Assembly (NCBI GenBank): GCA_002428085.1 | Contig: DJAA01000012.1 | Span: forward strand, 942 to 18,082 | Length of the DNA: 17,141 bases | From: Sulfurimonas sp. UBA6014 | GTDB taxonomy: Bacteria; Campylobacterota; Campylobacteria; Campylobacterales; Sulfurimonadaceae | Direction of reading: 5' to 3' | In this document: piece by piece, positions 15,137 to 17,141 of the stretch | Numbering within the stretch: the stretch's first letter is position 1 | Layout of the letters: the number at the start of each line of letters is the position of its first letter | Made by a program: the position numbers and the translations under genes | Notes under the pieces: generated by a model | The model's input: only the letters and a program-made list of their open reading frames with translations | Told to the model about the DNA's origin: nothing | Database searches by the model: none

Positions 15137-15780
15137 CATATGTAGTAATAGGATTAGGAAAATTTGGATTTCATGTAGCGCAAGGGCTTGCCTTGCAGGG
15201 AGAAACTGTTATCGCTATAGATAACGATGAAGAAAAAATTCGTGATATTAATGAGTATGTTCAAGATGCAATCATGCTTGATTCAACTGATGCCAGAGCC
15301 TTGCGAGAAGCTGGAATAGCCGATGCGGAAGTAGCGATAGTCAGTATTGGCGAGCATCTTGAATCAAGTATTTTAACAGTTATGGCGCTCAAAGAAGTTG
15401 GCATTGGAACCATTATCGCCAAGGCGATTACGCAGGTTCATGGTGAAATTCTCACAAAACTCGGTGCAGCAAAAGTCATTTATCCTGAGATGGAATCTGC
15501 TAAAAAGTTAGTAAAAAAAATGGTGACCAATATGAGTTACGAGACGATAGACCTCTCAAACACCATGAAAATTGCAAAAATGAAACTTCCCTCATTTTGG
15601 ATTGGAACGTCCATTTTATCGACAAGTTTTGAAAAAGATTACGAAGTAAAACCCATCGCTTATAAACATCAAGGTGCGTGGCATACCTCTTTTGAAAAAG
15701 ACGATATTCTTGAAAAAGGGGATGTCCTCGTTGTCCTCGGCGACACGAACCATGTTGCGGCATTGAGTAAAAAAGTTTAA
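15133..15780 (+). CDS. ktrA: Cytoplasmic RCK regulatory subunit of potassium uptake, KtrA/TrkA family
   Basis: The 215-residue protein has one RCK_N Rossmann domain with VIGLGKFGFHVAQGL (G7-x-G9-xx-G12) and D30 at the end of strand 2 (VIAIDND), followed by one RCK_C domain (about 135-212). A single RCK unit matches KtrA; Escherichia coli TrkA has two. The helix block HGEILTKLGAAKVIYPEMESAKKLV is typical of the family. KtrA forms an octameric ring that binds ATP/ADP or NAD(H) and gates KtrB. Overlap with ktrB supports a fixed subunit ratio. It is the last clear gene of the operon; no strong hairpin terminator follows directly. Confidence 0.95.
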   Translation: MTYVVIGLGKFGFHVAQGLALQGETVIAIDNDEEKIRDINEYVQDAIMLDSTDARALREAGIADAEVAIVSIGEHLESSILTVMALKEVGIGTIIAKAITQVHGEILTKLGAAKVIYPEMESAKKLVKKMVTNMSYETIDLSNTMKIAKMKLPSFWIGTSILSTSFEKDYEVKPIAYKHQGAWHTSFEKDDILEKGDVLVVLGDTNHVAALSKKV

Positions 15781-16094
15781 GATCTTGTAGGCAATAAACT
15801 AAAAATTGTTTCTCAAGGCGGGGGACTTTACCTCGCAGTGATTTAGTAGATACATACAATGGGTCACATCCATTAAGCAGCGAAGCACATCTCAAGCTTA
15901 AAAGCCAAGAGTACGACCCTTTTTATACAGAGTATGAAGCAAGCGAAGGGATTCAAAACGGTTTTTATGAAAATCATCGTTTTTATGAAGACACTTTAGA
16001 TAAATATGGCAATTTTCGCACATATCTACAGATAAATAAATCTGATGCTGGAAAGCTTGAAGATTTGTATAGCACTCAAAGGCGACCAAAATAA
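15781..16094 (+). pseudogene. Startless coding remnant, probably frameshifted C-terminus of an unidentified gene
   Basis: The frame ending with TAA at 16092-16094 is open from 15798 and contains no ATG or GTG start. Even so its codons read as a believable protein of about 98 residues, rich in Tyr, Glu and Phe (LKLKSQEYDPFYTEYEAS, NGFYENHRFYEDTLDKYG). Before it, in the frame of ktrA, lies DLVGNKLKIVSQGGG, which stops shortly afterwards. One extra G in the five-G run near 15830 would join both into one reading frame. I infer a decayed or frameshifted gene fragment. Its family is not recognised. Faint likeness to adhesin repeats exists in the first part but is too weak to use. Confidence 0.5.
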
Positions 16095-16118
16095 GCAATA
16101 TAAAGAAAACTTAATTAA

Positions 16119-16172
16119 TTTTAGTAAAAAAATTATAAAGCGTAACACAAAATTAACACTTCTTTACTAAAA
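16119..16172. repeat. 10-nt inverted repeat TTTTAGTAAA / TTTACTAAAA
   Basis: The arms lie at 16119-16128 and 16163-16172 with a 34-nt A/T-rich loop. The large loop and A/T-only stem make it a poor terminator. It stands between the gene remnant and the TonB-receptor leader. Confidence 0.4.
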
Positions 16173-16184
16173 TCAAAGTTCCAA

Positions 16185-16235
16185 ATTCCCTGCCCCATTT
16201 TAGTTTGGCGACTACAAGGCAAGGAATGGCGACTA
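16185..16235 (+). promoter_or_regulatory. Possible structured leader or operator region before the TonB receptor
   Basis: ATTCCCTGCC (16185-16194) pairs with GGCAAGGAAT (16218-16227) in 9 of 10 positions. GGCGACTA occurs twice, at 16207-16214 and 16228-16235, exactly 21 bp apart. The block is GC-rich against A/T-rich flanks. I do not see the conserved boxes of cobalamin, TPP, FMN, SAM or GEMM riboswitches. The possible promoter of the receptor gene lies downstream at 16300, so this may be an operator area or part of an earlier transcript. Confidence 0.4.
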
Positions 16236-16299
16236 GCACCGAGCAAATTTTATCATTTTTTAATTAAATAAATAGTGATTTTTTTCCTTGGTGTAATTT

Positions 16300-16321
16300 T
16301 ATAAAACATACATCAGGGGGA
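16300..16321 (+). promoter_or_regulatory. Possible -10 box and strong ribosome site of the TonB receptor
   Basis: TATAAA at 16300-16305 could serve as a -10 box, without a clear -35 box. AGGGGGA (16315-16321) ends 4 nt before the ATG at 16326 and is a strong ribosome binding site. If TATAAA is the real -10, the untranslated leader is only about 14 nt. Confidence 0.45.
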
Positions 16322-16325
16322 AAAA

Positions 16326-17141
16326 ATGAATAAAAAAATATGTTTGTCAATACTATGCGCATTCTCAATAAATGCCATAGCATCAGACTTAGGCACCATC
16401 CAAGTTGAGTCCTCAACTATTGATACTAAATTTGAATCTAAAAAGACGGAAATTTCAAGTACTTCAACCATAAGCGGTAAAACTGTAGATGAAGCTCATA
16501 CCGAAAACATCCAGCAAATACTCCAAAGCATCCCCGGTATTACAACTGAAACAAAAACAGGCGACAGTTTAAAAATACATATTCGAGGGCTTGAAAATCA
16601 AATGTACATGGGTGAAAAACCCGGAGTTGCTATTGTTATTGACGGCGTGCCTGTTTTTGAGCGCACTGGAGCCGTAAATATTGACCTCGACAATATAGAA
16701 TCTATTAAAGTTATAAAAGGTGGGGCGAGTTATCTTTTTGGAGATGATGCCCTAAGCGGAGCTGTAATTATCACCACAAAAAAAGGTGCTCAATACAACA
16801 ACAATTTTGCAGCCGTAGAAGTAGGAAGTTATGGCTACTTAAAATTGTTAGCTAGAAGTGGTTATGCAAATGAAAATTTGAGTTTTCATATCCAAGCAAG
16901 TCAAAAAAAATCCGACGGATACCATGAAGACGGTGAATACGATACAAAATATTTGAATGGAAAGTTGCAATATTATATTGATGATACTTCTGATTTGACT
17001 TTTGGAACTGAATATTCACAAAGGAAAAAAGATTCTCACGGAACGGTGGGAGGAGTGAGTGAAGCTGAGACTAATCCTGAAAGTATTTTTACCGGAGATA
17101 TGGAAAGCAGAGATTATACAAGAAAATTTGACGTAGATTTA
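16326..17141 (+). CDS. TonB-dependent outer-membrane receptor (3' partial)
   Basis: The first 272 codons are present and the frame runs off the window. A signal peptide (MNKKICLSILCAFSINAIA, cleavage before SD) is followed by a TonB-box-like DLGTIQVESS. A plug domain (about 45-155) shows NIQQILQSIPGITTE, IHIRGL, VAIVIDGVPV, IESIKVIKGGASYLFG and ALSGAVIITTKKG. The beginning of the beta barrel follows (YGYLKLLARSGY, FHIQASQKKSDGY). It takes up a scarce large ligand such as a siderophore, heme or corrinoid using ExbBD-TonB energy; the ligand cannot be set from this part. No clear Fur box is visible upstream. The about 545 nt before it hold only the gene remnant and repeats described separately. 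Confidence 0.93.
   Translation, partial: MNKKICLSILCAFSINAIASDLGTIQVESSTIDTKFESKKTEISSTSTISGKTVDEAHTENIQQILQSIPGITTETKTGDSLKIHIRGLENQMYMGEKPGVAIVIDGVPVFERTGAVNIDLDNIESIKVIKGGASYLFGDDALSGAVIITTKKGAQYNNNFAAVEVGSYGYLKLLARSGYANENLSFHIQASQKKSDGYHEDGEYDTKYLNGKLQYYIDDTSDLTFGTEYSQRKKDSHGTVGGVSEAETNPESIFTGDMESRDYTRKFDVDL

Noticed and set aside
15500..15895. Minus-strand 131-codon frame opposite ktrA
   Set aside because: It is mostly antisense to the well-supported ktrA gene and has no recognisable domain or signal.
15898..16098. Minus-strand 66-codon frame opposite the remnant
   Set aside because: It begins with TTG, has no ribosome site, and the plus-strand frame has more protein-like composition.
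16185..16250. Cobalamin or other known riboswitch before the TonB receptor
   Set aside because: The conserved boxes of the cobalamin, TPP, FMN, SAM and GEMM classes are not visible, so no known class is claimed.

Overview
The window is low-GC DNA that looks like a Campylobacterota (epsilonproteobacterial) chromosome, possibly Sulfurospirillum or a relative. This is judged from codon choice, A/T-rich promoters and the mix of families; no marker gene proves it. Genes are packed tightly, with several 1-nt and 4-nt stop/start overlaps. I see no tRNA, rRNA, CRISPR array or insertion sequence.

Region 1 (1-4686, + strand) holds two tandem, diverged paralogues of large exported proteins. Both have a MACPF/perforin-like core with the block CGDxxLAS...GG, followed by a long Cys-containing linker and a GON-like C-terminal region. 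The first is cut by the window edge and carries a C-type-lectin-like domain apparently inserted inside its GON-like region. The second is a predicted lipoprotein with a calcium-binding-like Asp/Asn loop near its N terminus. This pair is the least ordinary part of the window.

Region 2 (4673-9365, - strand) is a three-gene operon: a LamB-type sugar porin, an RbsB/LuxP-type periplasmic binding protein with no ABC transporter beside it, and a membrane GGDEF-EAL protein. The simplest reading is a sensing circuit in which the porin admits a ligand, the binding protein captures it, and the complex controls c-di-GMP turnover through the periplasmic domain of the GGDEF-EAL protein. The divergent intergenic region (9366-9492) holds a perfect 7-3-7 palindrome that fits an operator.

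Region 3 (9493-11873, + strand) is a small class I SAM methyltransferase overlapping asnB, a glutamine-dependent asparagine synthetase, by 1 nt.

Region 4 (11994-15780, + strand) is a potassium operon. It contains a 26-residue hydrophobic peptide, a short KdpD-like histidine kinase that keeps only the membrane and kinase parts, a KdpE-like regulator, and the KtrB/TrkH and KtrA/TrkA subunits of a potassium uptake system. Kdp-type regulators are thus joined to a Ktr transporter in one transcription unit, and the classical cytoplasmic KdpD sensor domains are missing.

Region 5 (15781-17141) starts with about 300 nt of coding-looking sequence that lacks a start codon and seems to be a frameshifted gene remnant. 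A stretch with inverted and direct repeats follows, and then the first 272 codons of a TonB-dependent outer-membrane receptor that runs off the window.
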